DNA from: Alnus glutinosa
Lineage: Eukaryota; Streptophyta; Magnoliopsida; Fagales; Betulaceae
DNA length: 64,000 nucleotides
Direction of reading: 5' to 3'
Assembly: GCF_958979055.1 (NCBI RefSeq)
Contig: NC_084893.1
Location: forward strand, 19,029,454-19,093,453
Numbering within the stretch: position 1 is the first letter of the stretch; each line of letters starts with the position of its first letter. Of this stretch, positions 1 through 13,100 are shown in pieces. The position numbers and the translations under genes are program-made. Below the pieces are notes generated by a model. It made no database searches and was not told the origin of the DNA. It was given only the letters and a program-made list of their open reading frames with translations.

Positions 1-1114
1 ATCCTGATCATGAAAGTTGAGACTTCTAATTGATGTGTTGTAGTTACAATGCATTGAATAGACCACGTGAGTTATTATTATATTATAACTACTATCAATA
101 CGAATAAATTGAACTCACGACTGCTTATAGCATTAACTCTCAATCTTGAGAAGAATGTGAACTCAAATGTGAAGTGGAGATCACTTTGATACATTTAGGA
201 GTGAGATCTTTCATGGTCAAAATCTTGGTGCGTTGGGTGATCCCATATAACATTGTAGAAACACTACCCATCAAAATTGAATCCATAATCCTTTGATTTA
301 ATCAAAGTGACATGAAATATCCACTTGAAATAAATTTAATGGGAATTGAATATTCTGATCTCTGGCCGGAGTATTTTATAAAGGAGTTACTAAAATTAAA
401 TGTACTAAATGAAATATGATTTCAAGAGTGCACGAAGATTAAATTAGGACACAAAGATTAAGAGATAATGAATTTAAGTGACATTTTATTTATGACTTTT
501 TAATTCGATTATGAACTATTTCATGGAGGTGTTAAATACAATTATAAGAAGCCATTGGGAGATTTGATTAATAAAAATAAATACTAAAATGCAATTACAA
601 TTATTTAATGAAATTAATTGTAATTAATAGTAACCTAGAACAAGTCAAGAGATGACAAGTGCATACACCTATTGGAGCTAGTTTTATTTTTCTTCTAGGT
701 CATTTCTCAAGCCGACTATTACCCTTATTAGGCTTGACCTAATTACACAAGGCAAACTCCCCATGTAGTTGTGTATGTAGAGGCGGTGGCTACGGTTTTC
801 CAAGCCCTATTTTGACAAGGAATCTAATACTACTACTAAGAGATACTAGCATATTTAAAGGGAGTTTGTGTAGGCATTAGAGCCCACACTCTTACTATTT
901 TAATTACAATTGAGGAGAAGGTTTAGAGGTCTCAACGTGTAGTTTGAATTTCGGAGCAAGAGGATTCAACTCAAACCCTCACCTTGTTGTAGCCGACTTT
1001 AGAAACGTGAGCTTCTTGTCTTACTAATTTTTGCTTTACATAATCTAATGCTCTGATTTCATGATGTTGTTCTTATGATCTTTTTCGCTGTAACTTTGTG
1101 CTATATTCCCAACA
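1..1114 (+). mobile_element. 3' end of an LTR retrotransposon (internal tail plus 3' LTR)
   Basis: The LTR candidate runs from 530 to 1114 (585 bp). It starts TGTTAAATAC just after a purine run (ATGGAGG, polypurine-tract-like) and ends CCCAACA, giving the TGTT...AACA ends expected of an LTR. A TATA-like stretch lies near 850. The AT-rich DNA from 1 to 529 has no coding capacity that I can see and would be the internal 3' region. The 5' part and the partner LTR lie left of the window, so boundaries and superfamily are inferred. Confidence 0.5.
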
Positions 1115-1667
1115 TAAAGATCATTGGGATTTTTCCTTGGTAGTAATGAAGGAGAAGCATGTTCTAGACAATCTTATCAAAAGCTTCATTTTTAAGCTTC
1201 CCTCACAACGCAGTTTTAATCTATTTTTAGAGCAAATTTTTTTTTTTTTTACCAAACTATCCTTTTTTTTGGGGGGGTGGGGTCTGAAAGAACTTTTTAA
1301 GTATTAAAAAAACATTTTAAAATCTTTAACGCAATCCCAATTAGGCTCTTAATGTATTTAGTTTTAAGAAAAATGAAACTTTAAAATGGAGTAAAACAAA
1401 TGATAAATGCTTCACCACTGTCCGAGTCCACTCGTGTTCCATAGTGATAGTTTTACTTATTTATAAGAGACTTGAATTCTCCGTGAGTAGCTTTTATGAG
1501 TTTCCAACGGTGAGATTCCAACGGCTAAAACACATAAGGCCGGCGAATGTGTAGCCCCGGGGTGGAGGCCCAACCAGCGGTGGACCTCACGTGAAGCTCA
1601 CCAACCCAACAATCTCATGCATATTTATCCCATCGAACATCACTTAGAAGCTAGCAACTAGCAAGGC

Positions 1668-2288
1668 ATGGAAGCTTTGTGGAATTTAGAGGACAAACTG
1701 AGGCTTTCAACCCAAAAGGCACTCATTCTGTTGGTATGCTCTGCTTTTGCTGTCATAGCTCTCTGCACTGCAACAGTACTAAAGAAAAAGGGTAGAAGAA
1801 AGCAACTTCCGCGCCACGACACAGTCACCGGTGACGACTCAATGAGAAGTTGCGGTTGGCTTTCGATAAAGAAGGTTTTGATGGGATCGTTGCGGTGGAG
1901 TGGAGCAAACAAGTGGGGGGAAGGAAGAATTGGAGAGGGGCCAGCGCCGCTGCTCGGCTTGGAAGGTTGGGAAAGCCATAACTCGGTGTCACCAGTGTGG
2001 CAAAGGCCAATACTTATGGGGGACAAGTGCGAGCTTCCAAGGTTCAGCGGGCTTATCCTCTATGATGAACGAGGCCAGCTGCTTAGTGAGTCCCAAAAGG
2101 AGGAAACTACTCATCACCAGGTAATTAACAAACCATGCATAATGCATACAAGTGTTTTTTTAATTGATCAAAATTTGTTGCATTCAGTAAAATCCAAGTT
2201 CGTTGCTACTTCTTAACGTTGTTTCTCTGCTTTCGTGTAGGTAGAAACAGCAGCTGTTGTGAGAACTACTCTGAGGGATTTGCTGTAA
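1668..2288 (+). CDS. Two-exon gene: small plant single-pass membrane protein of unknown function
   Basis: Exon 1 is 1668-2120 and exon 2 is 2241-2288, joined across a GT-AG intron (CAG|GTAATT ... GTGTAG|GTAGAA) in phase 0, giving 166 residues. Reading straight through the donor adds an unrelated tail to 2216, so the spliced model is preferred. Residues about 18-39 form one hydrophobic segment followed by a basic KKKGRRK stretch, as in a type I or tail-facing-cytosol membrane protein. The rest is soluble, with a conserved-looking core (CGWLSIKKVLMGSLRWSG at 62-79; SPVWQRPILMGDKCELPRFS at 107-126). It resembles a family of short uncharacterised plant proteins; I know no function for it. A TATA-like CATATTTAT lies about 45 bp upstream of the ATG. 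Confidence 0.8.
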
Positions 2289-3223
2289 TCTTGTTTATGA
2301 CATTTTTCTTTGTTGCAAAGTAGTTGTAACAAAAAGGAGTGGAAATCAAGTCAGTGAGACCCGGGTTTTATCTGCACTACACAATAACCTTGCATTCGGC
2401 ACATTTTTCACAAGCAATTTTTGTAAGAGAAATGTTACATGTACTTCCAAGTGCTTACTCTTTGATGGGAGTCAAAATCACCATTGATATATCATATACA
2501 AATTAACCCGTTCAAAATTAAGGGTAAACACTTGGAAGTTATAGTTAGACGCATCATCTGCAAAAGCATCTTGTTTTTTGTATGCACATGTCCAAGATAC
2601 TCGATCTCAACTCATACAACCAAATACAACCTGTACCAAGAACATGCTAACCGAGGGTGCTCAATTTTTTCAAATTTTGATATCTGGATACTATTGGTAA
2701 ACTAGTGAGAAGTCATAGCTTAAATATAACAGGATTTTCGTTGAACAAGAATGCAAACGATGCAAACAATGCGAATCGGAATAAGGAGTTGAAGGTTTTA
2801 TCAACTTTTACTTTCTTCCTCTTCACAATATGTTTTTATATCATCCAGGTCTGATGCACAAATCACAGCTAGTTAAAGCTTGGCCAATTTTAAGGAATAA
2901 AACAGCAATCAACAATTTAACAAGTCAGGCATATTATAGAGGATTTTTCATTTTCAAGAATGAAAAGGAAACTGGAGCTTTCCAAAGCCCGAAAACAGAA
3001 TAGAAGGACAATCAAGAGATGTATTAAGCATACATAACTAATTGCTAAGCAGGTATACACAATAAAAACTTAGTCAGAAGTTAGTTGAGCAAGGAAAAGT
3101 GAAAACAGCAGCAATATATATTGATTATATAAACAATAAGAAAAATCAACTGATTAACATGTGAGGTAGATTATTCAAATTGCATCAATAATTAACTGAA
3201 ATGAAAATGCAAGTGAATCTTTC
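2289..3223. other. Intergenic DNA, no gene seen
   Basis: AT-rich spacer between the small membrane-protein gene and the SMART element. The short open frames have no recognisable domain. The first part probably contains the 3' UTR of the upstream gene. Confidence 0.5.
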
Positions 3224-3539
3224 TGTAAAAGTCCATGGGCCTTACTCACCCTCAAAAGACGCCTTAAGAGGGGAGGGGACACCATTAATTATAAAGTGCC
3301 CCAGTGAAGAAAATCTTAGCGATGTGGGACACTATAATACGCCCCCTCACGTGTGGCAACCAATGGCCAAACACGTGAACAACAACGGGAGGGAAATACC
3401 CATCATCGCAAGAAACCTGGCTCTGATACCATGTAAAAGTTCATGGGCCTTACTCACCCTCAAAAGACGCCTTAAGAGGGGAGAGGACACCATGGCTTAT
3501 AAAGTGCCCCGGTGAAGGAAATCTTAACGATGTGGGACA
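3224..3539 (-). mobile_element. Complete miniature LTR retrotransposon (SMART/TRIM class)
   Basis: Two 108-bp direct repeats, 3224-3331 and 3432-3539, differ at only a few positions and enclose 100 bp. Read on the minus strand each LTR starts TGTCCCACATCG and ends TTTTACA. Directly inside the right copy, 3420-3431 reads TGGTATCAGAGC on the minus strand, the standard primer-binding site for initiator-Met tRNA, so this copy is the 5' LTR. Inside the left copy lies a purine run (GAGGGGG on the minus strand) fitting a polypurine tract. Flanks are CTTTC and CTTTA, a 4/5 target duplication. There is no coding capacity; such elements move with proteins supplied in trans. Confidence 0.9.
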
Positions 3540-4520
3540 CTTTAACACTTTCCAAACCCCATAAAAGAATTTCAAGATTAAAGTCAACCAGACAACCACT
3601 GGATTTAGTGTACATAAATAAATTGCAAGCAGGTATGTACAGTAACAAATAATTTACCAATGAATTGAGAAACAAAGTAAAAACTGTAGCACTTCATTGA
3701 TTATACAAGTAATTGGCAAGCAGGTGATGTGCAGAATTTTACACGAGTACTTGGATTTCTGATAGTGTATTCTTCGATGCATAACAATAGCACGAGCTGA
3801 TAAAGCCATATCAAAAAAGGGCTTAACAGGTTTGACCTTTCTGGGGAAAATACAAGCAGAAGAGTATGGAATACTGCTGATTTGATGATCTTTTCCTTAG
3901 ACACTCGTATGTTCAAACCACACTTTTATGTTGCAACACATTTGGGGAGAAAAATGAATAAGAAAACTAAGAGAAAGAGTGACAAATTTTCAAATAATCC
4001 TTAATTTTTTTTATATAAAATTGCATGCACTTACAGATGCTCAGATATACAATGACGAACAAAGTGGAAGGAGGGAGTAAGGAGGTTGAATATCTGAAGA
4101 CATGGTTTCAAGTATCAAGTTGAAACCTTTTACCATTCTTTACTTCGAGCAGTTTTCCTTCTTATTTCGCGTACAAAAACAGCATTGGAATTTACCTATA
4201 ACCACAAAAGAAAAGACAAATCCCATTAATGTAATTATAGGATCACCAATAAATTAATTTACAATCACACATTTCTGTAGAAAAGTCTATCCGCCACTGC
4301 TCTCCGTGTGGAACAAGAGGAGCATAACACCCAATTATTTAGACGGTAAATTTGATGAATCTGAAAGGTCAGACCTGTCCACACAATGAACGAGTAGAGC
4401 AGGGCTTCCCACCACAGGACAACCCCAGAAAATGGAATCACCTCACATTATAAAAACGAGCTAATCACTCAACCAAAAACATGCATCTATATCTTTACCT
4501 TTGCTTGTCAGCATCAATAA
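3540..4520. other. Intergenic DNA downstream of the SWEET gene, no gene seen
   Basis: AT-rich with no supported gene. The part next to 4520 should hold the 3' UTR of the minus-strand SWEET gene. Confidence 0.5.
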
Positions 4521-7031
4521 TCATCCATATGACACTATGAAAGGTTCATTGGAGTCTTCCCTCGATCTATTGTTATAGTGGAAGTACAACACCAATTGTA
4601 CAATCCCCAAAATAGTTCCTATGCCATTTGGGACCTGAAATTCAAATGAAAAGAAAATGTTTATGTGGCAAAACACACGTGAACAGTAATAAGAAACTGA
4701 ACCTGTAGATTATTGGCATCAGAGAGAGAGAGAAGCAAACAATGTGCTAAGGGTAACTTACAGAGACGAAGGGATCGTAATTAAGTAGTCCATATATGAA
4801 GAAACATGAGCTCATTAGGAAGGTGGAAAGGGAGAGATAAAATGGCATAAATTCAACACTCTTTGTACGGATCACCAAATTCTGGAAGATATACCAAGGC
4901 AGGTAGAAAAAGTCATTAAAAAAAATTAAGCAATTAAAGAAATGTATATATAATAAAGAAATGTACCATACAGCAAAAGGTATGCAAATGCCTGAGATAA
5001 ACTTACAATTATAAACAATGGAGAAGCAAACATTGATATGAGAGAAGCACCACTCAGGAACCCAACAAACATCCGGCGAATTGCAGCGTCAATTATTTGC
5101 AAGCTCCCAGCCACTATGATTGCACATAGCCCAAAAACTGCCAGCAACAATCCAAACATCCTAATCTGCAAGCAACATTTAAGAGGGAAAGTGAATGACA
5201 GCTTAGAATTACACAAAAGGCTTTCAGGAATTTCATCACAGTAACAAGTGCATGTATATTTTTTAATTAATAAACAACCTTTTTCACTTTCTCGGCATAT
5301 GCTATGAAGAGTGTTATGTAGATCAACTGAAAGACAGCACCGACCGAATTGACAGTCAAAACCAATACATTGTCGGAAGATATGATGGGTGCGCCATACC
5401 ACATGCAGAGCAAGCAATTCAAAAGAGCATATATATATGGCAACCCTGAGAACTGTTCTGTTGACTGGTTTCTGAGGATTCTCCTAAAAGTGGCTCTGAA
5501 AATTTGAAGGGGGGAAAAAACCAAAAGAAACTGGTTAGGGATGAAATATAATATACTCTATATTCTCCTGTTTCTGCTTTTAAAAGTCTTATAAAACAGG
5601 AGGAAATTCGGGAGTGAAACTTACATAGGGGACACAAACAGCCCAAAAGCAAAGATATTCCCTGCATTAAACAAGTATGCATATTAACATGACATAAATA
5701 CTAATCCTCATATTCCTAGTTTCTTATGAAGAGAACAACACATGAATTTAAGTAATATAATTCGATCTTTTATCACTCTCTGAAATGTTGACCTTAATTG
5801 CATCCTTGAGAGTCCCAAAGATTTTACAAGAATAATAGCATATCTGTTTGCTTTTTCTGAAATACCTCACTGCTCTCATTCGCAAATTCTTTCGTGGACA
5901 TTCTAAACTTTTCCGTCTAATCTCTTTTTCAATGTCTTTGACATCAAGCAAGCCCCAGAAGTGCTAATTTTCTTTCAGAGTGTCTAAACATGATTCCCCT
6001 CAAACTTACCAACAGTGAGAGATATCATTTAAAACCTAATGTTTTGGGGGTGAAAATATAATAAATTTTGTAAAATAAAAGAAACTTCTCTTAACAGTGC
6101 TTTTAATAGCAGATAGAAATGGACTAATCCCACATTTCAAAATGCAACTACTTTTTTTTTTTTTTGATAAGTAAAATGCAACTACTTCATAACCAAAAGA
6201 ACAAAAAACAAAATTTTGAACTGCTAATTATAGATTAAGCAACAGAAATAAGCAGCTACATTTGGCACTACTACTTTTAGCTCTTAATTGCAAAACAGAT
6301 TCTTTTTATCAGCACATCAGAACTACTTCATACATTTAGACACAATAACTCTAAACTTCAGGCTCTCAAGATCATGAAAATTACTTCACAAATCTTTAAC
6401 GAAACGGTACAAAGATCAGTCATTTTTTGCTTGCGAAAATCAAAAGCAAGATAAACAATTGGATTAAGCTAATTAAAAACAAAAATAAAAAATGTGCGCT
6501 TTCCAGAAAAATGGGCGACTCTTGAGCAATTCTTCAGAAATGATCAAGCTCTTCATTCATCTTTCAACAAAATCCAAGAATCAATAAATTTCTTACCAAA
6601 ATATACTCATGAATATCCTTTTTCCAAACATGACAAATGGATTTTCTTTGGTTTAAGCTAGCATGCAATAAAAATTAAGATCAGAAGCAATTAGAACAAG
6701 AACCCAATAAGTTTTTTACAATGATGGTCTCATGGGAATTCTCAAATCCAAAAATGATGGCTTGATCTTCCTTCATATAATCAATAAACCAAAAAAAAAA
6801 AAACCAATGAGTTTCTTACAACAATGGTCTAATGGGTACACGCCCAATGCCAATTAAAGTCAAGGGCTTTCTTTGATTTAAGCCAAAAACTAAACGCCAA
6901 ACCAAGAATTCAGCATGTTATCACAATGAAAAAACCCAGAAATTCATAAGAAACAGAGAGCATAGTTTACCGGCGACTCCAGCTGCATCCTTGCAGATTG
7001 TAATAACAGAAGATGAAACTGAAAGAATCAT
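4521..7031 (-). CDS. SWEET2: SWEET2-like bidirectional sugar transporter, six exons, complete
   Basis: Exons on the minus strand: 7031-6971 (61 nt), 5661-5625 (37), 5495-5279 (217), 5165-5007 (159), 4881-4762 (120), 4634-4521 (114, TGA). All introns are GT-AG; the total is 708 nt and 235 residues, close to the 236 of Arabidopsis SWEET2. The 37-nt second and 217-nt third exons are typical of the family. Two MtN3/saliva triple-helix repeats are visible: residues about 17-100 (STEQFSGLPYIYALLNCLLC) and about 108-225 (FASPLFIINLVIRTKSVEFM, then PNGIGTILGIVQLVLY). SWEETs are uniporters with seven membrane helices; SWEET2 of Arabidopsis is tonoplast-located, so vacuolar sugar movement is inferred. 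The loop after helix 1 reads SPIATFRR where most relatives have SPxPTFRR; the functional SP proline is kept. Intron 1 (1,309 bp) holds a tiny LINE-tail insertion. Confidence 0.95.
6154..6172 (-). mobile_element. 19-bp remnant of a LINE 3' tail with 15-bp target duplication
   Basis: A run of T followed by GATAAGT (the reverse complement of ACTTATC plus poly-A, the 3' end of plant L1-type elements seen also at 27.7 kb) is bracketed by two perfect copies of a 15-bp sequence, AAAATGCAACTACTT, at 6139-6153 and 6173-6187. This is a target-primed insertion that copied almost nothing but the tail. It lies in intron 1 of the SWEET2-like gene. Confidence 0.8.
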
Positions 7032-7330
7032 CAAAAGGCCTTCAACACCAACTCTATCAATGCAAAGCAGCAATCAAACCCAAGTACCAAAACCCAAACT
7101 TTCAATCTTAATCCCTCAAATCCCAACCCACCTTTCAAATCCCCCTCTCTCTCTCTCTGTCTGAGAAACCTGAGCGCTTTCTCTCTCCACAACCATGTCT
7201 GTCTCTCGAGACTTTTATGCTCGTACCCTTCTCCATGTCAACATCGTGTCGGCCTTCACCTTTGAGCTTTTACTTCCATTTATCCCACGTGTGAGATTTA
7301 TTTATACATGGACATTGGACAGTCTGTGTT
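7032..7330 (-). promoter_or_regulatory. 5' leader and core promoter of the SWEET2-like gene
   Basis: Upstream of the ATG at 7031 the minus strand has a GA/CT-rich leader (CT repeats near 7144-7165) and a TATA box, TATAAATAAAT, at 7296-7306. A G-box-like CCACGTGT sits at 7285-7292. The TATA position suggests transcription starts around 7265-7270, giving a leader of roughly 240 nt. The start site is inferred only from spacing. Confidence 0.4.
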
Positions 7331-8039
7331 CGGACAAAAGTGCTGAGCTGGCGTGATTCAGATGGGTATTCTCATCCATTCATATTATCCAACTCTGCTC
7401 AAAGAAAAATTCTGCAGGATTCCCTCATGATTCATGAGAACAATTCTGTTGCTTCAAGCAACAGAATCAGAGAATACCACGAGGGAATATCTCTTTGTTA
7501 TTTTTCCTTGGGATTGTATTTTAGAATCAATCATTCAATCTTGTGCTCAAATGATAAAAATAATGCTCTTTTGATAAAATATTTTAAAAACAATTCAGTT
7601 ATTCATTTTTTTTTATATATTTAAAAAATCAAACCTTTTTTTTTTTTATATTTTTTTTTATCTTGCTTTTAATGTTTAAAAATTAGCAATCTACCCCTAG
7701 AAATTTTTTGAGATTGTCAATGTTACCATTCCTCTACAACTCAAAGAGTCAAAGTTGACGCGTCACTTGGAACATTTGAGCACATCCTGTGGCCTTTTGA
7801 TGCATTAAACTAAACTGAAAAATGCTTCATGATTGGCTATGATTAAGCACCGGAAAGAAATCTCAGGATGATAAGCTAATATAGCCCACGTGTTTACGTA
7901 ATCACCCTTCAATGTGGTTGCATCATGCCATTCATTATCTCTTCATTCATTCTACTATCAAACAATAGAGTGTCATTCATTATCTCTATTTCTGGTTGTT
8001 GTGGCTTTAAGCTCGCATAATAAAATGATACACATGCTC
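7331..8039. other. Intergenic DNA, no gene seen
   Basis: AT-rich sequence between the SWEET2-like promoter and repeat segment A. I see no coding or RNA gene. Confidence 0.5.
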
Positions 8040-8890
8040 ACAAATAAAATTACGTAAACCTTTCATGACATGATATTTTCATAATTCTCATAAATGTTTC
8101 TACCATATATATATATATATACATGAGCATTTACCTTTCTATCTCATACTATAATAAAAATAATCATGCAACTCTATTGTGTAATCCAGATAAATGCAAT
8201 CCAGATCATAATGAAGAAAATCATACGTAAACCTAGGGCTAATGTCACTTTATGAAATTAAGGGAATTTCATGTCTTAGGATAAATATCATTTTCGTTTG
8301 CCTAAAATGTGTAATAAAACTTTAACTAATTTTAAAATGAGTTTACTTACATCATGCGCTTATATTCCTTTTTACACTTCTACCATGGGGTTTCGTCCTA
8401 TCGTTTGTGATCGAAACCTTTGAATGCTCTCTTGAAATCTTTACTCGAAACCTACAATCATGCCACATAATTTATGTTCTATTCCGTTTAATCCTAATTC
8501 CTCGATCCTCGACATACTTTAATTGAATCTCTATATAACTAAGATCGATTAAATGTCTATTTAAACCATTATGTCTAAGTTCGATCGATCAATCGAATTG
8601 TAGTTTTTAATTTGGGAATAAAAATGTAGTTTTACAACATGCTAAGTCATCACTATGCCATGTGTTAATCGACAATTGGCTGTGATGTAAATCAATATGT
8701 GCATCTAATGGTTTTTGTCAAATGGCCAACGGCAATGATCATTTTGAACAAATAGCTTACCTAAGGATCTTTAAGATACTTTTGATATCTTAGTGATCAG
8801 TTCAGTACAGCTATAAACCCTATGGACCGAATAGGTAATTTTTTAAAAAACAAAACTCTTATGTGATAGGGATGGCCAGCCTCTACACCT
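8040..8890 (+). repeat. Segment A: first copy of an ~850-bp low-copy repeat
   Basis: This stretch aligns with 10180-10980 (segment B) and 16855-17735 (segment C). Shared landmarks include CTTCTACCATGGGGTTT, CTCTTGAAATCTTTACTC and CATGAGCATTTACCTTTCTA. It is non-coding. It ends near the point where B and C continue into further shared sequence, and a MITE follows directly. Confidence 0.75.
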
Positions 8891-8920
8891 ACTCCCACCA
8901 TAGCGAAGGTTTTTGTTTTT

Positions 8921-9369
8921 GGGGAAACACACTTTAGCCCCTTGAATTGTCACCGCATTTTTATTTATGCATCGAAACTTTAAAAAGTGACATTGAGGCC
9001 CTCCATACTGTCACCGTATGTCAAATAAAACATTTTTTTTCATTTTTCTTTGCAAAATCCCCTTCATTTTTTTTTTTAAAAAAAATTCCATTTGAAAAAA
9101 AAAAAATACTAAAAAAATTAAATGAAAAAAAGGAGAAAAACTAGAAATACAGAAAAAGGGGCGGCCATTTTCATATTAGTCCCCTTAATCTTTTTTCAAA
9201 TAGTTATTTTTTATTTTTAATAACTTCGAGGGTATTTTTGGGATAAAAAAGTAAAAGTGTTTAATTTGACACGAGGTGCTAGTTCATGGGTCCCGATTTC
9301 ACTTTTTAAAGTTTAGAGGCATAAATGAAAATACGGTGATAGTTCAAGGAGCTAAATACATTTTTCCTT
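8921..9369. mobile_element. MITE with ~85-bp imperfect terminal inverted repeats
   Basis: The left end (from GGGGAAACACACTTTAGCCC) and the reverse complement of the right end (from AAGGAAAAATGTATTTAGCT) can be aligned for about 85 bp, including CACCG and AAACTTTAAAAAGTGA in both. The body is AT-rich and non-coding. Long TIRs of this style are common in Mutator-like MITEs. The flanks are T-rich, so the target duplication is unclear. Confidence 0.7.
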
Positions 9370-12300
9370 TTTTTAAAAAAAAATAATAATAATAATAATT
9401 GTTTTATATAATTTTTTTTATATTTTGGACATAATTGTAATTTCACAAAGAGTAATTGTGCCTCGACTAAATGATGTGACAATTGGCTAACGTGGCAGAA
9501 ACTTTGCCAACAATTTGGATGAAAAAAACTGATGGAGTGAATGATTTTTAAAGTAATGAAAACTTAGGGAGTAATTTTTTTTCTTTTGGAAACTTAAGTA
9601 CATATTTTTTAAATGCGTAAAAATCTAGGGAGTAAATTTTTATTTTTCAAAAATTTCAAATGCACAAGATAAAGTATTTGAGCTTTGTGTTTAAACAACT
9701 TTGGGAAAGAACTGAGTATAATAAACATGACAGATTTACAAGGAAAAAAGAAACAATCAAATGACTTTATACATCAATTAATATAGATATTTATAACATT
9801 TGACAAATAAATAAATAAACTATCAAAAGAAGTACAATAATTTCTGCTTAGCTGTTAGCTTGGTTCACACTATACCGAAATTTGAGAAAAATAAATTATA
9901 GTAATCTAAAAGGAAATTATCATTTATTTTTTTAAGAAACTCAATATTATAATTGGGAACAATTACACGGTTTGCACATGGTAATTAGCTTATTCCGTAA
10001 TCAAGCAAGAAATTTAGTTGGTTTTTATATAATTATATAATGAGGCAAAAGCGTGGACCTCAAATGAGGGGGAGTTCACGTGATATAAAGGGTCTAACAG
10101 TTTTAGTGTTGACTTTTTCTTTTTTTCTTTTTTAATTTATTATTTTTAAGTGGTTTTTTTTTAAAATTTATTAGTTTTAAACATGTAATAAAACTTTAAC
10201 TAATTTTGAAAGGAGCTTACTTACATCGTGCGCTTATATTCCTTTTCACACTTCTACCATGGGGTTTTGTCCTATTGTTTGTGATCAACGCCTTTGAATG
10301 CTCTCTTGAAATCTTTACTCAAAACCTACAATCATGTTGCATAATTTCTTAATTAGAAGGATTTCATTAAAACCCTAACTCTCTTTAACTATAGCTCTCC
10401 CAATCCATCATCCCCATTTCCATTAATTCACATATAGCTAGCATTTTTCACTTATTCTAAAATTAGGGTCATACTCAAAATTAACTATAGTACTTCTTTT
10501 ACTTATTTTTCTTCGTTCTTAAACAATTTATGTTCTATTCAGTTTAACCCTAATTCATTGATCCTCAACATATGAATCCTCTTTTTGCATTGCAAATCAA
10601 TACCCTCAACACTTTAATTGAATCTCCATATAACTAAGATTGATGAAAAGTCTATTTAATCCATTATGTCTTCAATCAATCTATCGAATTGTAGTTTTTA
10701 GTTCAGGGTTAAAATTGCAGATTTACAACCAGTAAAGTCATCACGTACTATGTCATGAGTCAATTAGCAAATAGTTCTAATGTAGATTAATGTGACAATC
10801 TAACGGTTTTTGTCAAATCGCCAACCACAATGATCATTTTGAGCAAATACCTTGCCTAAAGATCTTTAAGCTACTTTTGATATTCTAAGGGTACGTAGTT
10901 CAGTACAATTATAAACTCCACGGAGCAAATAGGTAATTTTTTCAAAACAAAACTCTTATGTGGTACGGGTGGCCTAACAAATAAAAAATTAACCAATCAA
11001 AAGAAGTACAATAATTTCTCCTTAGCTGTTAGCTTGGTTCACACTCTACTGAAATTTGAATATATATATATATATATATATAAAGGAAATGATCATTTAT
11101 TTTTGAAGAAACCCAATATTATAATTGAGAACAATTACACGGTTTGCACATGGTAATTAGCTTGAGTAAGAGTAAGAGTAAGAGTAATTAAGACCAATTG
11201 GTTTGAAGCTGCTTTAATATAATAATATTAATATATAAAATGGTTTAAGACTTTAAGTTTAGTATGATGGCATCATTGCTTTTGTTATTGCATGCGCCAT
11301 CACCCATACCCATTGAAAGGGTGAAAATGCGGCTCGACACAGTCAAGAGGGAGATGTACGGGTTAGTGTGATAAAACTTTTTAAATATTTTTTTTTCTTT
11401 TTTTTTTTTTTAAAAAAAAAAATATAGGTTTTGTAAAATATTTTCAAAGAAATTATTTTTTAAAAGAAAATATTTTTTTTCTCTTTTGGGCAGCAACTTG
11501 GGTCATTGGGTGAGGCTGATGGTTACTTTGTAGTGGTTGTTATTGGTTGTGAGAACGTCACTGATTGCATGTTTGGTTTTTAGCGGCGGCTTGGGCGATT
11601 GACTGAGCACCAGGAGGTGGGTGAGTCCAAAAGAATTATGTAGTTATAGCAGCAGCTATCTTATTGTACTTTTAAGTGAATAATAAAACATAATGTTGGC
11701 ATCCAAACCCATAATAGCCTCAAAATTGCCTTTCAGGGAAGAGATTTGTAAGAAAATAGATAAGAGTTAGAAAGGTTAAGCGGAGTGATTCGGTGAAGTC
11801 ACTCCAACACCCAAATTAAAAAGGATAATTGTGAGGTAAAAGGATAACTAGGCGTAATAAGGCTAAGAGTTGAATATCATATATTTGAAGCTCATTCTGG
11901 ACTCCTTATATAGGTCGACGCTCTCTATGATTTTTGAGATTCCTATCAAAATTTGTTTTTGTCATGAAGATTCCCCATTCAATCTCTTAGAGAGGTCAGC
12001 ACGTCGAGGGAGTTCTGTTAGCTGAGCCTAAGGGGGAGGGGCTGATCGCTTGCTTGTTGGTCTTCCTTCAATGAAGGACCATCCGGATCTTGGTGGTTGC
12101 CTGGGAGGGCGGATCCTAGTGTTTAGGTTGGGCTCCTACGCCGTCAAGTCATTGGGCTGCTTGGTCGTTCAATGTCAGCGATCCTTCATCGATGTCTGGG
12201 CCTTTCACTTGGGAGTTGGTTGGGCTTGTAGAAGAATGGGCTCCTTTAGAGTCTGTCGGTATCTAGGCCCTCTAGTAACCACTCAATTTTCTTGAATGAT

Positions 12301-12802
12301 TAGTGTGCAAACTAATCCGTTTGTAATTTGAGGTGAGTGCCATTGAGCTTGTTGGTATGTCTTTTCCAAGCTCGCAAATAACTGTCAATGTCTAAGCCCT
12401 CCCATAATCTCTCAATTCTTTCTGAATAATTAGTGTGCAAATCAATTTATGAGAATTAAAAGTTAAAAATAATTAATATGATATATAAAGTGAAGAAAAT
12501 TGTTAAAAAATAATTAATGTTTTAAAGTAAACTATTTTTTAAAGAAAAAATAGATTAATTTGACAAACTAGGAATAGAGTATATTTTGGCTGCGCATACT
12601 TTTCAGCAAGTAATAACAAAGCTGGCATTGTCATGGCTTTAATTAGGCAATGATAGATGTACTAACAAAGAATAAACCGGAATCACAAAAAGGAAGATTC
12701 GGTTTGACTTTGACAAAAAGAGCATTAATTAATTCTTATCACTAAGACTTATAGCTAAAATAAAACTAACTAAAAATAGTTATTATGCTCTCTTTCATCG
12801 CA

Positions 12803-13061
12803 AGGTTTCAGCCCATTTCAACCCCTCCCTGTTGTTAGAGTTTTTCGTTAAGTCAAACGGTTAACAAGGGAAACGTCTCTAATATCTTTATAAACTTTGT
12901 AAAAATACAAATTAAAAAATTTAAATTTTTCGTTAACTCAAACAACTAAAAAGTGAAACAAATGCTTCTTATATTTTTGTAAACTTTGAAAAAATACAAA
13001 TTAAAAAATTAAAAAACCAAAAAATAAAGAGGGCAGCCAGAGCGTGGCCATGGGTGTGTCT

Positions 13062-13100
<39 letters not shown>

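Noticed and set aside
1668..2216. Unspliced 182-residue version of the small membrane-protein gene
   Set aside because: The last 31 residues come from reading through a good GT donor into AT-rich intron; splicing to 2241 gives a clean in-frame end.
12050..12295. 81-residue frame in segment B with fairly high GC
   Set aside because: No recognisable domain, and the equivalent stretch in segment C has many substitutions and no sign of coding constraint.
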